From positions 17,169,029-17,233,028 of the forward strand of contig OX467083.1 of assembly GCA_950106755.1 (NCBI GenBank): DNA of 64,000 nucleotides, written 5' to 3'. Origin of the DNA: Climacium dendroides (Eukaryota; Streptophyta; Bryopsida; Hypnales; Climaciaceae). The position numbers were made by a program, and so were the translations under genes. Below are positions 48,701 to 62,868 of this stretch, in pieces. Under the pieces are notes generated by a model. It saw nothing but the letters and a program-made list of their open reading frames with translations, was not told the DNA's origin and did not search any database. How positions within the stretch are numbered: position 1 is the first letter of the stretch; the number at the start of each line of letters is the position of its first letter.

Positions 48701-51700
48701 CAAGTGCCCAGAAGCAACTGAAAAAATGTTGATCGTCTCTCCTTCCCTGATAACCTTGCCTCCGTCCTGCAATTACAAACCATGACAATTTGAGAATCAG
48801 ATCATATGTCAAAAATCACTATTTATCTCAGATGAGGAATTCAAAATACTCTGGAATAATATAGCGTTATCTTTTTGTGTGCGAATATAGAGTAGAACTG
48901 AAGAGTACAGGTCCTGCTTCTCGCTTTGCTCGTTTTCCAACTCCAACCCAACTAGATGCCCATTTCATGAATTCGCTTTTCCCGAATTTCTTCTTTTTCT
49001 GCTAACTCATGCACACAACAAGACCAGTAAGTCTTAAACATTATACAATTGCAAGGTTCGTAAATTACACTTCGTTATTAGAGAAGCCTTAAACAATTCA
49101 ACATGCAGCATCGTCTCTGTATCTCATTCAATTGATGTGAATACATTCCACTTGATTACATTTAATTGATTATATTTCACCAAAGGAGCTGATGAAAAGC
49201 CATGTTACCAAGAATAATGCTTTCTGGCCAGAAATGGCAAGTGCCACAGCATAATTCTTCAGTTTGACAAGCTTTTTGACAAGTTTCTCCTGAACCAAAG
49301 AAGCCTGAGCCATCACAAGAAGCACCCATGACACAAGATATAATACCAACAAAGCTCGCGATTGTTATGGCTTCAAGTGTATCCGACAAACTTTGTTCCT
49401 TTCAAGATATCATCTTAGAAGATTAATAAAAGAATGTGTACAGAGGATGTGACAACACACTAAATACCTTCGATTTGACACCATCCTCATCCCCTTCTAT
49501 GTCCAATATCCGTTCGTTTTCCATTCCTTTCTTCTTCACCACTTCTATACGTACTGGAACGCCTCTAAAATCACTGATAATGATACGTTTTGAGATGGGT
49601 CCCGCGTCGCTCCCTTCATCTTTTCCACTAAGTGTGTAAATCTCAGTGGATCGACCAGGGGCAAGAGCTAGCGTCCAAACACCAGGAGCTGCTTTCAGTT
49701 GCCAATATCCCAAGTTGGCCATGACTATTGTGTCCACCATGTGAAGTTGGTCCTTAGTGCCAAGGAGTACCTGAAGGCCACGAGGAGGTTCCTTCGTCTC
49801 CTTTTCATAGCAATGTCCTGTATCAAGTAAAATTTCCCGTTTAAATATCAATCTTTTTGAATAATACATAGAGAAACAGGCTATCAAGTGCATTAAATGG
49901 GGACCGCTGGATCACCTGAATCGGTAGCAAATAAGGTCATGACATCCCACCGATGGCCAAACTGGAACTAGTTATAAATCTCGCGCTCAGATAGATATAG
50001 GTAATAATAGAAAGCGGATGCTCACCAGTGAGAACTAAAGCTTCCAACTCATAAACTGCGTGCATAGTCCTCGTATCTTCAAGTTTTTCCAATACAATGT
50101 TGTCCAAGTCATGTCTGATTGTCATAACCAGGAAATCAGTCCAATATATTGAAGGTCTGAAGAAACAAAGTCGGCAACGAGGGTTTGGTTTCGAATGGAT
50201 GGATTTACGGCACTGGGAGAGATGCACTTACACAGCGACAACAGGCTCTACAAGCCATGGTTCTGGAACGTCAAGGTTCATTGTGAGGGTGCGAGAGGGT
50301 GGCATGTTGGAAAAGAGGGCAAATGGCCCGGCTGTCAAGCTACCTTCTGAGGTGAAGGAATCCTGCACCATAAAGAGATGACAATCTCAGAGAACAATAA
50401 ATTTATACTCTCATAGAGGAGGAAAAAGCAAGAGTTTCTAAGTCCTAACAGTATTGATGTTGGTTCAACAGATAACTACCCTTTCCACCGTGCTTTAACT
50501 CCTTGATTTGATTCATGCTCATTGATGACTAAAGGAACGCCGCAAGGTGAAATAGATAGGCTGATCACTCTAGTAAAACATGGTGTTCTCAACTTGAACA
50601 TCAGCCTGAAACCGAACTACCAACAAAGAAATCAACTGAGGTCTGAGGAATCAATCCTACCTGTACCGGTAGTACAAACCGGTAGAAATTCTTCAACGGT
50701 AGATCAGCTAGCGAGCTCTGCATGCGTACAAAGATAAGACGATCAGTATAAACATTGATCACCAAATCTCAAATTTCGGTCATTCAAGATCAAATCACTG
50801 GCTAAGAAATTACTAAATTTTTAAAGATTTTGAACATAAAATAAAATAGACTGAGCAAACATAGACAACCCATCGATGGTCTAGATTTAACAAAATAGTT
50901 CAAATTCAGTGAAATATTCTAGAATTAGTTTACTGCAAAGCGAAGATTACCCTACTCTGTAATATTGCACTAAATTGAGAAAAAAATACATGAACGTGCT
51001 TCTAGGTCCGTTCCACCAGGGAAAGAGGAGCTCACCATGGGGTTGAAACAGATTCGCATACTTGGCTTTATCCATTCCTGAAGCAGTACGAGTAATGGTG
51101 ATAGCTTCTGGCCTATGGCACTGAGTGGATCAATCACTGCATCCACATGAATTGGAGATTCCTCAACCTTCCTAACAATCGCACTGAAAAAATAACAAAA
51201 AACCACAAGAATTCATATCAATGCTCAGTTATACGAAGAGGAACACAAGAAACACGACTTATGCAGTTTTCTAATAGGAGACTCATTTATAGCAAAGATT
51301 CGAGTACATCGAAATTCAATAAAAAAAAGCTCAAGATCAAGAAGAAACTTGAATAAGTAAACAATGAATCCTGGAGAAAAGATTAAATTCTTCATGGATC
51401 AATTTTTAGCTCAGTCCACGTCAAAACGACCCCAGCACGAAGTCCACTTAAATTTTTTGAAGCACTAATCGAACTGCTACTGTAAAACAATCAAATATAT
51501 GGAAAAGCTCCCGACTTGCCTGTGTTCGGCTTTCAACAATTCAAAGCGAACAGATTCACTACTTTTAGTACGTGCAGACATCGCTGATGATACTCCCATA
51601 ATTACAGTGCTCAGAAATTCACTGGCAATTCAATGAGCAAACCACGCCATGGTCAGTATGAAAATAGGGACGCCCTTTAAACACATTAAGTCCGAATGCC

Positions 51701-54700
51701 TCATTCTGAGTTCAAAAAGATATTAAGATGTATTTAGGTAAAAATCTTCGATTATTGCCTCCAGGAAAGTGCATAGAAACAAAATGTAACACTGCAAAAA
51801 TCGTCAGACGATATTGTTGCATTTGTATAAATGAGGGAGTTGTATCTGCGAATGGATGGAAATAAATTTGTTTCAACACCTGGTCAAATCATCTGAATCT
51901 ATATCATTCCACTCGATCTTCTCCACCAGCTCTTGAACCTGCTTAACTCGCTTCTCATACTCCACATTTTCCAAAAGAGAAAAGTCTTCTTTGACGAAAT
52001 AGTGACCCTCTTCTTGGATGAAAACCTACATCGAGTCCTCATGTGAAATAATGAAGATCAAAACATATCATGGTTACAAGAAAACTAATGATATCTGTTT
52101 ACAGTTTACATTGGGACATGTTTGCGTTCATCCGTTGTTCAAAATTTGAACGTCTGGTCATTTAAGAAAGTTAAAAAATAATACCCGTCCATTTGTGATC
52201 ACTGCTTCCACACCTGACTTGAGACCACAAAGTCGGGACAAGAACTTTGCTTCCTGTCGTTCAACATAAGATCACTAAAGGGTAAGCATACTCTTCAACA
52301 ATTCAAACATTTACAAGCTCAATGATAACATCATGACGAACCGATCATTTAAACGAAGATAACAAACTCACGGGTTATACAGGACAACAGCATAGGGAAA
52401 CATAGCCTTATTCAAACGTCCCAAGGACTAGTATCAGAATTGAGCATTGACAGGCAGTAACATCAAAATAATTTATGCTACCTCCTCAGTCTTTTCGAGG
52501 ATGGAATGAGCTGAAGCAGGTGAAATGGATTTTTCTAAAGAGGAAGCTTTCAGTCCCATCTCCTCAGCAAGCTTAAGAACAACCTTCACACTTTCGTCCT
52601 CCGAGTATTTATCCGGATGCCCATCAGTCACCTCTTTGATAGTCAGCAGTTTCTGCAAAAACGGAACAACCTTTGCCCGCCGACTGTCCTTAAAGTCAGA
52701 TAGAGGAAACATTTGTTGCACAACAGAGATCAACGTACTTAAAGAACAGAAACACAAACTATACCTCTATTGAAGTCCAGGCTCATCAAACACGTCTTCA
52801 TCTTCATCATTCGGGGTTTTCTTCAACAAAGTGATAAGAGAAACAAGCAAAATCTGGGATTGCTCAGAGGTTTTCATACCTTGGAGAGTTTGCAACTGCC
52901 ATCACAACTCGAATCAGAAGTGGAGGCTCATGGATGTTTTCTGCCTTGACATTGTGCAATATCCCAACTCTTCCTTTCTTGGACCCATCTGACTGTCGTA
53001 TCAAATCATACACAAGTTCTCAGCAACTAAACTGTTACCAAGGAAACAAGACTCAAACACATAGTCTAAACTGTCAGTGCAGAAAGATGTTGAGCAACTC
53101 GACAAAGTGAAAATCCAGACCATCGGCAAAGAGTCATGACAATCACCAAACCATTAAGCTAGTCATACAAGAAAATCAACCTTATTCTAAGAAAATAAAA
53201 ATATGACGTACAAGATACTGGAGAGCCTGTTGTAGCAGTCGCACCCCACTCTTCTGAGTGAGATCCAATGATAACCAGTGTGTCACAGGCTTCACATCAT
53301 CTTCAGCTGCACGATGCATGTCGACAGGTCAGCAAGCAGCTCATCTAAGATATTTCTATACTGAGCAAGAGCGTGATCTTATGCTTAGAACATCAAAGCC
53401 TTTAATTTCTTAGAAACAAAATGGGGGAGCATTAATTGGGAAGGACACAGAATGACTTACATCCAAGATGATGAAGATACTGCAGCCTCGTAAGTACAGG
53501 ATCCTTCTGTGCTACAGGGTATGCAAGTCCCACATGCTTGCGGTCCTCTTTAGGGACTGAAACAATCTGCAAAACAAGTAAATTTTGTGAGGTGTTAAAC
53601 TGACAAGCCGCTAAAAAATGCACAAATTAACACCGAAAGAACCCAGAATTCGTGGCTGTAACATGACCAATTCGGTCGACCATATTGTAAAATATATAAA
53701 TCAGATGGGACCAAATTTTGTTTCACTAGAACATATGCAAAACACTGCACGTGCTAGTCAAAAAATAAATAAAGATTGACTACAGAAAGTCCCCACATGA
53801 ACTTCTCAAAACTGCTAAGAAAAACATGCGGTCCAATTTGGGCTCCTTGTTCCTTTGGGTGTTAAAAGAACTTTTGTAGATTCAACAAAACAAGTCAATC
53901 CATAAGAAAAGAATCATTTCGACCAATTGAACTGAAATGTAAACAGCAAGAGCGATAAATGCAATGACGGTATAACACAGTGTCAGCCGGCTTTATCATA
54001 CCTGAGGATTGTAGCGGGGTTGGCCCTCTTCAGTGAGAAACTTCTCAAGAATGTCCGTTCGAATGTTGATTTGTCCATAGTAGACACCTTCTTGCAGCCT
54101 TGGAAGCTCATCGTTCATGGCTTGAACCGCAGCATTGACGACCTGAAAAAACACTCTTATATAGTACATGACTCATGGACTAGTACAATCATCCATTAAA
54201 AGACTACTTGTATTTGAGGACCAAGCCTCCCTAACAATGTGAGTCAGACAATAACAATGCAACGAGGAGTCATTAAGATCATATTGAAGTATACCTGGTT
54301 GGAGCCGTATACTAGGCCATTCATTAGCAGGGCAGGATAGACATTAGACAAACCCAATTTGTGAACAAAAAGAGTACTACTCAAGGCTTCTTCCTGGTAA
54401 TCAAACTCCTGGTCAAATTTGCTCAGTATTGTCGTGGTTTGCTCCTTATAACCTTCAGCAGATTTCTCCCTAGACCTGTTCGTATTCACACAACGCATAT
54501 ATTAGAGAAAGGTCACCGGAAAGATACCGTAAGTTTGGTCAACTGACCAATGTCATGTTCAACTTCAAGGATCCAGTTGGTCCACATTAAGCGACTACGG
54601 GAGTTTCTGTAATCATCCATTATCACTAAATAAGACAATCATATCCATTTTTCTATACTGTAATTGGAGTTCTCAGTGAGTCTGGGATGATTTCTGCAGT

Positions 54701-57700
54701 CTAAGGAAAAAACATGATGCAGAACATTGACTCGCCTTAGTACTCCCATTAAAGCATCCTCAACGTGAGTCCTCTCAACTGGCACATCTTCGTCCCCATA
54801 AGAATCTCCAGCCCATTCAGTATGCAACTGATGGATCAATCCGGAAGAAACAAGTTAGATATATGTACAAGAGCATGAAAAGACCAAGGAAATTGTCCCG
54901 CAATGTCCTATTTATATGACAAATGCATTTTAAGATCCGTCACTGCTACCTACGTGATTCTTGATGCCAACATAAAAATTCGACACAAAAATAATTCAAA
55001 TACGACTTTCAAAGAACAAAAATACTTGTCTATCCTTCGGGTAGATTGTGTCAAAGAACGAGCTTACCTCAGTCAAAAACTTAAGAGCTAACTCTTTATC
55101 ATCATACTCCTCCTTTATGAAGAGAAATAACCTTATGACCTGCACAGTTCGTTGAACACATTGTACTTCCTGACAACCTTTCCACGAGGGCTTTGGAAAG
55201 ACGAGAGTGAAATACCAGTATATTGTATACAGAACATGAGACATCCAAACTGATGTTTTATGCATATGGTTTATAAATGAACGACCAGAGCTAAAGAGTA
55301 ATTTTCACAAAAAGGACATCTATACTAATCTCACATAAAGAAGCCATTGGACCATTGCTTTTCCAAGTACGCTTGAGAATTTATCAGAAAACTTGATGGA
55401 AGAGGATTGATGGATATACCAGTAATGAAAGGTCTGTTTCTGAGTCCTTCAAATTGGAAACACCATCTGGTCCAACACCTGTTAGGATATCCTCACCACC
55501 GACTGTGATTTGTTCCAATACTCTTCCGGAAAGGAGGATCAAACCGAACCGCATAGGGTAATTGTTTTCGTACAACATGGACAATGCCTCCACAGCCTGT
55601 ACAAGCATCAATATCCGAACTAAGAGTGAACACTAAGAACGCGAGAAAGCTTGGAACGACAGAGTCTGACGGGTACATACATTGCATAAAAGCACGAAAA
55701 CAATAGAATGCACAGGTGCCAGGAAGAAACACTTGCCAACAGTCCTTTTGGAGATGCAGGGTCAATCACATAAACAGCATGGTACAAATTCTTGCGCACG
55801 TATCGCATCTGTCCTGGGAACACCGGCATCAGTAGCTGTCCAAAGCACACAACCCAATCATCTCGGTTAATCGTCAGACATGATCTCAAGATTACGGATT
55901 CTCCACATGTTATCGAAACGTCGTTAATAAATGTTCTAAATTTGAATTTTAATGGATGCCAATGTAAGAAACCTCTAACAAAACCTTGAAGTACCTCATT
56001 TAAATTTGCTCTCCAGCGCTTATATCTTGAATCTTCTTCAATGTTATTGAGATAGTGGACATGCTTGTCAGATCGGTAGTCAAGTCGCATTGCACCCTGC
56101 TCGGAGGCTTCAGGCAGTAACAAAAATTCCCGAACAAACTTCGCTGGAATCTGTGCACGATCCATTGTTCAGACATGATTTCATATGCAATAGACTCATT
56201 CTCTGGCTGTGAGTACCACCAGCACTCACTAGGATGAAAGGCCCTAGATAGATAAACCGATACGAATAGATCTACAACTAAATAATTATGTCACGCGCAC
56301 CAGAATGACAATAGCAGGCAGTTAACTCTAAAAGTATTGATTCCCTCTGTTGGTAATCTACAAACGTCCAAAAATCATTTTCACAGGACCATTGCCATAG
56401 TATTGATGCATTTGCTAAATAGCAATCATTGGATTAGCTCTGAATTTTAAGAATTTGCAAGCTCCTCCAGGCTAGACCTTGCATAATATGAAGCAATGCC
56501 GTGCCATGGGTTTGGAAGAGCACCTCCATAGAAAGTATGCTGTTAGCGGTGGACAGCTCTCCTTGTACAAGCTCAATCAACCTGGAAAAGTATGAGTTCA
56601 ATTTTTAGAGGGACCTGAACATAATCAACAAGTAATACAATGAATGAATCAAAGTGCTGGCCAGTACAAACCAGCTCTTAATACTCACGAGAATAATATC
56701 ATCAAATTCTTACGAGAAAAGGTCAAGAGTTTCTAGGTTGAGAAGGGCTCCATTTATAGAAACTAGATTCTTTCCGGCTGGAAGTAACCGCTGGTTGGAC
56801 ACTATCTCGTCTTTGATCGTCTCATTCAACTGCGGAAAAAATAAGACATATAGTTTAGTAGTATACTCCATGTTCACCGATACAGACCAGTATGGTAACC
56901 TCCCATCTGCGCAACCATCTACTTGGATAGGAAGGAAACAAGGGAATCAAGAATTTGACAGTTCTTAATTTCTGACGAAGTATAAATTCGATAGTTACAA
57001 TATCCACGGACTTTAACTCGGTGACAGAATTCTGGGAAACTAGGAACTCAGCTGATGCATCCATACCTGCATGCGGGATAGTGATGACACCAGGTTTGGA
57101 AAATTTTGATTAATTTCCTGCATCAACTTAAGTGGTTCTGATGCTCTGATAATGCGTTGAGTTGCTTGATAACCCAAATCTGCATTTTGGGATACACAAT
57201 TCAGAATATTGTAGAAAATGTCAAAAGCATGTACAGCAATCCAAAAGGAAGCTCCTCTGTAGACAAGATTCAGCTCATAACTGAAGACACACAAAACAAT
57301 CTATCTATATTAATATATGCAAGAAATTTCTGGATTAACTAAGTGTTGGGTGAGGCAACAATGTCACGTTCTTCTGAACGGGAAGGTTTAAATATACTCC
57401 AATACTACATTGACGGATAATAGACGAGACAGCATCGACCTTAAACCTCCAGTTTATGGTTACCAGGAAACCACTGTAGAACGCACAAAGCACCAGTGGA
57501 CGCAACTGATGATCAGGGGCTTTTTTTTTTGGCTTCCTAGTGTCACATTGCACCAGAAAAAAATAATTTGGCTAAAAAAAGGCAAAAACTCGTGGAAGTT
57601 TTTCGCCAGAAAACTTCGAATTAAAAAAAAATCTAAGATGACATCGACAGATCCTATAGTTAAGTTATACTTAAGTTAGACTGTTTGTTTGTTTTGTTTG

Positions 57701-60700
57701 TTACGTTAAGATCTCCCGGACCGTGTGTCCCGGTCGCACTCTTGGTACCGTTCGGGAAAGCTCTCGGCGAGGAGGAGGAGGGGTGCACGGGCTTTGCTTC
57801 GTGGTGTTGCGACTCATGGTGTGAAAGTTTTTTTTTTAAAAGTTTTTAGGAATTAAAAAATTAGAAAATTACTTTTATTTTATTTTGACTGTGGCAACAG
57901 CACAGGACACTACTGTAGTTGTAGATGAAAATAGAATTAGAGACATGTGATATGTGCAAATGTGATATTTTCTATCCAATATGTGGATGAATGCTGAAAA
58001 TTTGGAGCACCACCATAACATTTTATATCGCCACTTTGGTACTTCATAAAAAATGAAAAAAAAAGCCTTGCTCATGATATTAGGTTTAGGTAGACCACTC
58101 CACGTATGCCACCCATCGAGCACACCCATAGATACGCTGGGTATCTCTTCCTAACAAGCATGCTTAACATCATCCAAACAAGCAACCTTCGATGGGAAAT
58201 TCTTCGTGAGTCAGGAATGGATAAGTTACCTTTGAGCTCCCACACATTCATGTTATCAGCAACACCAGAGGATAGCAAATGATCTCGAAAGGTCATCAAC
58301 TCTCCTGTCAACTCTGGCTTTCGGTCCTGCACAACAAACGATAGATCGTCCTTAAGAGAGTATCTCTGGTAAATCCCATCAGACCACTTGCTAAGCAATC
58401 AGAAACAACTACTTTCAATCATCCTTAATTGAATTCAGGCATTGATCATGAAGCAGCCCAATATTAGAGCTGATGAAAACACACCAAGAGTTTTGAAAAA
58501 ATGAAGCCCCGAACATCCTCGCTCAAGTCTTCTGTCCGGGCATCCTCCCCTCCATCTCCTGTACAGGGTTCAAAATGATTTCAGCTTTGCTTTGCCAATC
58601 AGAACCACCCTTTTGTGCTCAAGCAAACCAAATGCGACCTTCCAAATGCCCCCCCTGTCACTACGTGTATGGAGATAGAACAAGTTTGATAGACAAAGCG
58701 TGTCCAATTTGGTCACTCACATAGGTCCTTTGCAAAAAAATTGCAATTTTAACACAATAATGAGTAATACACAACCAAATATTTCACTTTTTCAAACCAA
58801 GAAACAATGCTAAAGACCAAGGAGACAGGAAAGAGACATTTTACAAAACGGGTGTCCAAAGCTTCAGACAATTTCATCTATCTAACATGTTGAGAGAGTT
58901 GGCAACATCTAGAAGAGATAGTCACCTTTCTTAACTTCACTGTCATCAATAGCTTTGTATTCCATGTTCTTGAGAGCAAGCTCAACCCCATAACCTCCCA
59001 GATTAACTGGGCCTCCATAACCACTGCGTGCACATCTTTCAGCATCTCTCGCGCAGCCAGAAGGAAGTACAGGGCGAATAATGTACTTAACAAATCCCTG
59101 CAGAGCAAATAGTCTCTTTGAGAACAAAGATAGATTCACAGTGGCTGATACCCAGTGATCATCGACCAATGGTGAAGTCAAAGAAAGAAAAGCCAGTGTG
59201 AAAAAGGGACAATGGAGAGCAAATAGGAGATTCATGTTTGGAACAAGAGATCGGAAATTAAAAGTGAACCCATTTATGTCTGCCCACACGTCATCATAAA
59301 CTTACATCTTTAGAGGCATCCGCCAGAAGAGTATGAAGTCTTTCAAAACAAGGGGTTCCAAGTGCGCCATAGAGAATAGCAGTGAGTGCACCATATTCGG
59401 ATCCAGGATAGATATGGTCGAACTCAAAAACCTCCGGCTGATCCTTCTCTTCACCATTGCTGCGAGATAAAAACAAAATCTTACTACACGTCAAAGCTGA
59501 TAATTCCACAAAAAATAAAATTTGGGTTTTATCATGTGCTAATAGTACCAAACCATTTAACTGTACTGACAGTCGTTAACCCAAAAAGCATCAATAGGGA
59601 ATATAGGACACCTCTCTTCTGCCGAAAACTGAAGCCAATTGAAGACTTGGGATTCCTCAAAAAAGATTTGAGACCCGGTGTCAATCCAACAGCATCTCCC
59701 TTCTGACGCCGACGGAATCTTCCCAACTGACCACCTGTCGGCATGAACTTCATGAAGTACTTCCTCGTTCCCCTAAAACGTACAACAGCGTAAATGGTTG
59801 ACTATCAGGTGAGATGCTTGCCAGTGCCAATCTAACAGCAAGACATATCTTTCGATTTGAATTTAGACAAAAGTACACTATTCAAGATCGTTGTAAACGT
59901 TACAAAAACCACAAAAATCATTGACTTGAGGGGCTAATGTTCTCTGTTATATAGAAGTCCAATCACCGGAAACTCCAGCTGCCAAATAAACAAACAAAAG
60001 AGAATCTTTCGGCAGCAGGCACAAAAGGGGTGAGATGCAAAAGCAACACGGGATCAGAAATAGAAAACAATCACCTTCTCATACGCCGCAAGACTCTCGG
60101 TAGCAAGTTGTCGGTAAAGAACCAGCTTTGGTGATGCCGACCGCAAAGAAAGGGACAAACGAAAGAGAGGAAAAAGAGGGGCTCCAAGAAGGGAGCTCCC
60201 CTTCTCTTCAATATGTTGCACGCATTCTTTGTCTGTGTGGAGCTTGGCAGATTCACCAGTCTTCAGCCACTGTTCTATGAACCGCCAGTAAAGATCATTC
60301 CTCTCCTTTGCTAGCAACTCACTGCAACCGTGTACACAATCACTGTGATCAAAGTGCATATAGAAACAAAATATTCTAAATTTGAAAACGCCATTGTATC
60401 ATACGATTCACATAATCTCCAAGGCCATGTCCGTCTGCATTCTACTTACACTAAACAATCAGTATCCTAGCAGATCGTACGCAACCTCTCGTTCACAGAT
60501 TGCGGGAGATTTGAAAAGTCCAGCTCGGATGTCAAAATACCCAAACAATGGGACAAAATGAGGAATAAAAGGGAAGTTCTATCAAGATCTTAACGCCCGC
60601 AGTAAGAACTTCATGCGACAGATATGATCAACGATGGATCCTTAGATGTATATTTGGCTCACTTGATACTCCAATTTCCAACATAGGCTTTCAAGGCCAT

Positions 60701-61203
60701 ACCAGACTAAAAATCTCCCTTAACAAACGCCAGGATCTTCAGATAATTCGCAATTCATTTATACCTTAATCTAAATATTGAGTTTATGATATCAATCTCT
60801 TCTGGTTCTGCAATGCCCGACTCAGGAGAGTACCATTTCCAAACAGCATTCAAATACACAAAATTCTGTGATTTCAAGGACTAAATGTGAGAACTCAGAT
60901 GCTCAGAGATTCCTACACTGTGATCCCACGTTAAGGTAAACAAATACATTGCCTTGGAAGTCACGCTCGGATGACGACACCGCAATTAAGGAATTCCATG
61001 GCATCAGATTCAGCAGGACTGCAATGGAGAAGGGAGTGGAAATCTAACCCAGCCTCAAGGAGAAGTGACGTGCCCTCCCACTTGGCTCGCACGGAGACAT
61101 TCACACTCTTCCCGAAGCTCACGGCGCGCACGCTGGCCGACGTGCACAGCAGCAGCAGCAATCCCAGCACCACAACAGAGTAACACCGCAGCAGGGAACC
61201 CAT
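45753..61203 (-). CDS. UGGT: UDP-glucose:glycoprotein glucosyltransferase
   Basis: A ~15.4-kb gene with some thirty coding exons. Exon 1 (61203-61049) has a signal peptide and [13 protein letters not shown]; exon 2 is 60321-60075. Further identified segments, with approximate positions, are [12 protein letters not shown] (59680), [13 protein letters not shown] (59370), [11 protein letters not shown] (59090), [14 protein letters not shown] (58510), RKPELTGEL (58330), [13 protein letters not shown] (56790), [11 protein letters not shown] (55770), LHTEWAGD (54830), [12 protein letters not shown] (54090), [18 protein letters not shown] (50240), [20 protein letters not shown] (49770) and [11 protein letters not shown] (49590). 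The C-terminal GT24 catalytic domain contains [14 protein letters not shown] (48500), [17 protein letters not shown] (48070), the DxD motif [20 protein letters not shown] (47670) and [13 protein letters not shown] (47070). It ends [17 protein letters not shown]...SAAEL. UGGT re-glucosylates misfolded glycoproteins in the ER so that calnexin/calreticulin rebind them. No inactivating change was seen. One intron carries a repeat at 57681-57918. The AAEL end is a weak KDEL-like signal. Confidence 0.96.
57681..57918. repeat. ctgtttg/gatctcccgg repeat, copy 3, in a UGGT intron
   Basis: Matches 14731-14960: 'ctgtttgtttgttttg', 'gatctcccggaccgtgtgtc', 'cttggtaccgt', 'cgggctttg', 'aaaaaattagaaaattactt' and 'actgtggcaaca'. 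It lies in the intron between the exons carrying NVWELKG (about 58230) and DLGYQATQR (about 57185) and keeps the same orientation on the plus strand as the other copies. The host splice sites are untouched. Confidence 0.75.
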
Positions 61204-62868
61204 CGTGCTCCCAAAAGCAAAATGCAGCAGCCTTGTGCTCCTAACTCGCTCTTACAACACCATGGGAACAAGAAACTAGCAATCGAGTGCAACCAAACAA
61301 AACCCTAATTCCTGTCTGTGATGATCCTCCAATTTTAAAATGTTCGTAATCCCGACTTCAATCAAAACTTAAACTCAGTCCAAACGTGGACGTCACGCGA
61401 TCTACGTAACGTCAATGAAGAAGGAATACAAACTCTGGCATCATTGAGGTGCTCTTCGCCAAAAAAAGAACCGAGCCTGCTACCAGCTAGAAATGGCTCT
61501 TCCAACAGGGGATGCAAATTTAGAGAAACAAGTTCTATTAGAGTTGCTCGACATTTTTGAAACTCGCAAAAAACTACATCTCTCACAAACGCCGCACAAA
61601 ATGGAGCAATTTCTTCACGGATTTGAGAACTCATAGCCCTCTGTTCCTGTCAAACCCAGAAACAGAGACTTTCCGATGGTTGCGTCAGCACCCGACGTGG
61701 CACGGAACTGAGCTGAGATGGCACGTGACGTAAGTTAGTCAATGCCACAATTTCTCTGCATAAAATTAGGGTTTGTTTCTTGCATGGTAAGTGAAGTCAT
61801 TCAGGGCTTGGATTCTCGTATAGTTTTATTGCTGCAGAACCATGAACTTTTGAGAATTGTTTCTCAGGATGTGGTGGGAGTCTTCTCATTATTGTATGTT
61901 AACATTAGAAGATCAGCTTGGTACCGGAACTTAGATCGAAATGAGGTGATGCTTTCTTTTTTACGTTGTGGCGCTCTGCTTGTAGGGATCCACTCTTGTT
62001 AGACATCTCTAAGGTCCTCAGAGCTCCATAGCTGTGTGCGTGGGAGCATCTACCGTGTCACTTGCAAAGGGTAATCATATTTGAAACTATATGTTCTTTA
62101 GTGTCATTGTTGTGACTTGGATCGTTGCCATCTTTGAGGAATCTTAGAGTTTTTATGAAACCAGAGTATGAAAGATTGGACGTTGCCTATGTGCGTCATT
62201 TGCGACCAGGAGACACCACAGAAATAGTGTGGAAATCAGTAACTGCCACGTTCTGACAGTTCCACATGCCAACAACCCTTAAATTATTCCTGCTTGGCTC
62301 CGTCTTCTTGGTTTAGGATGAGGGATGTTGAATTGTGAAACTATCTAAAGTGAGGCAACTAAGCAAATAACGAAGGCAACTCTCCACTGCACGCAACTAT
62401 GCAAATCTAATATCTTAACCTTCGTAGTGTACCTTTGAGACCTAAGCTTATGAGGCAGGAGACCTATGAGTCCATGACTCACTGTCGTGAGGTAAAACAA
62501 TCAATATTCGCCTTTTAACTTTTCCAATATCACGTGTTTTGTCAATTGATCACCATGATTCCTGCTATTGATGTCCGTCTCTGTAAGTCTGCTGCAACCA
62601 GACACTCACTGAGCTAGAATTTGCCTGTGGAATCGAATGTACAGAATCTTCACCAGGTTGAGGTACGGTGCCGACTCGCCACACCAGGCAGCCACAAGTT
62701 CCACATGTGTGTTCGTACACTTCGAAGGGTTTTGGACAAAGTCTCAAACCCACCGGAGTTTGCGGAGCATGGCCATTTCTGTGAGAACCGAAGCTCGCCC
62801 AATGTTAAGTGACTCAGTGTGCTCGTCTGTGTAGCTTTGATTACTGAAACAGGACTGAGCTTGCGGCT
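61204..62868. promoter_or_regulatory. Head-to-head intergenic region of UGGT and ISA3
   Basis: 1665 bases separate the two divergent start codons. At 61694-61733 there is a cluster of ACGT-core sites: GACGTGGC (61694-61701, ABRE/CCACG type), the G-box CACGTG (61722-61727) and an overlapping TGACGTAA (61726-61733). They lie about 490-530 bases upstream of the UGGT ATG. A 90-codon minus-strand frame at 61362-61634 has no motif and may be an upstream ORF in the UGGT leader. No other gene is seen. Confidence 0.4.

Noticed and set aside
61742..62002. 86-codon plus-strand frame in the UGGT/ISA3 promoter region
   Set aside because: No motif, no partner exon, and it lies in probable promoter or leader sequence.
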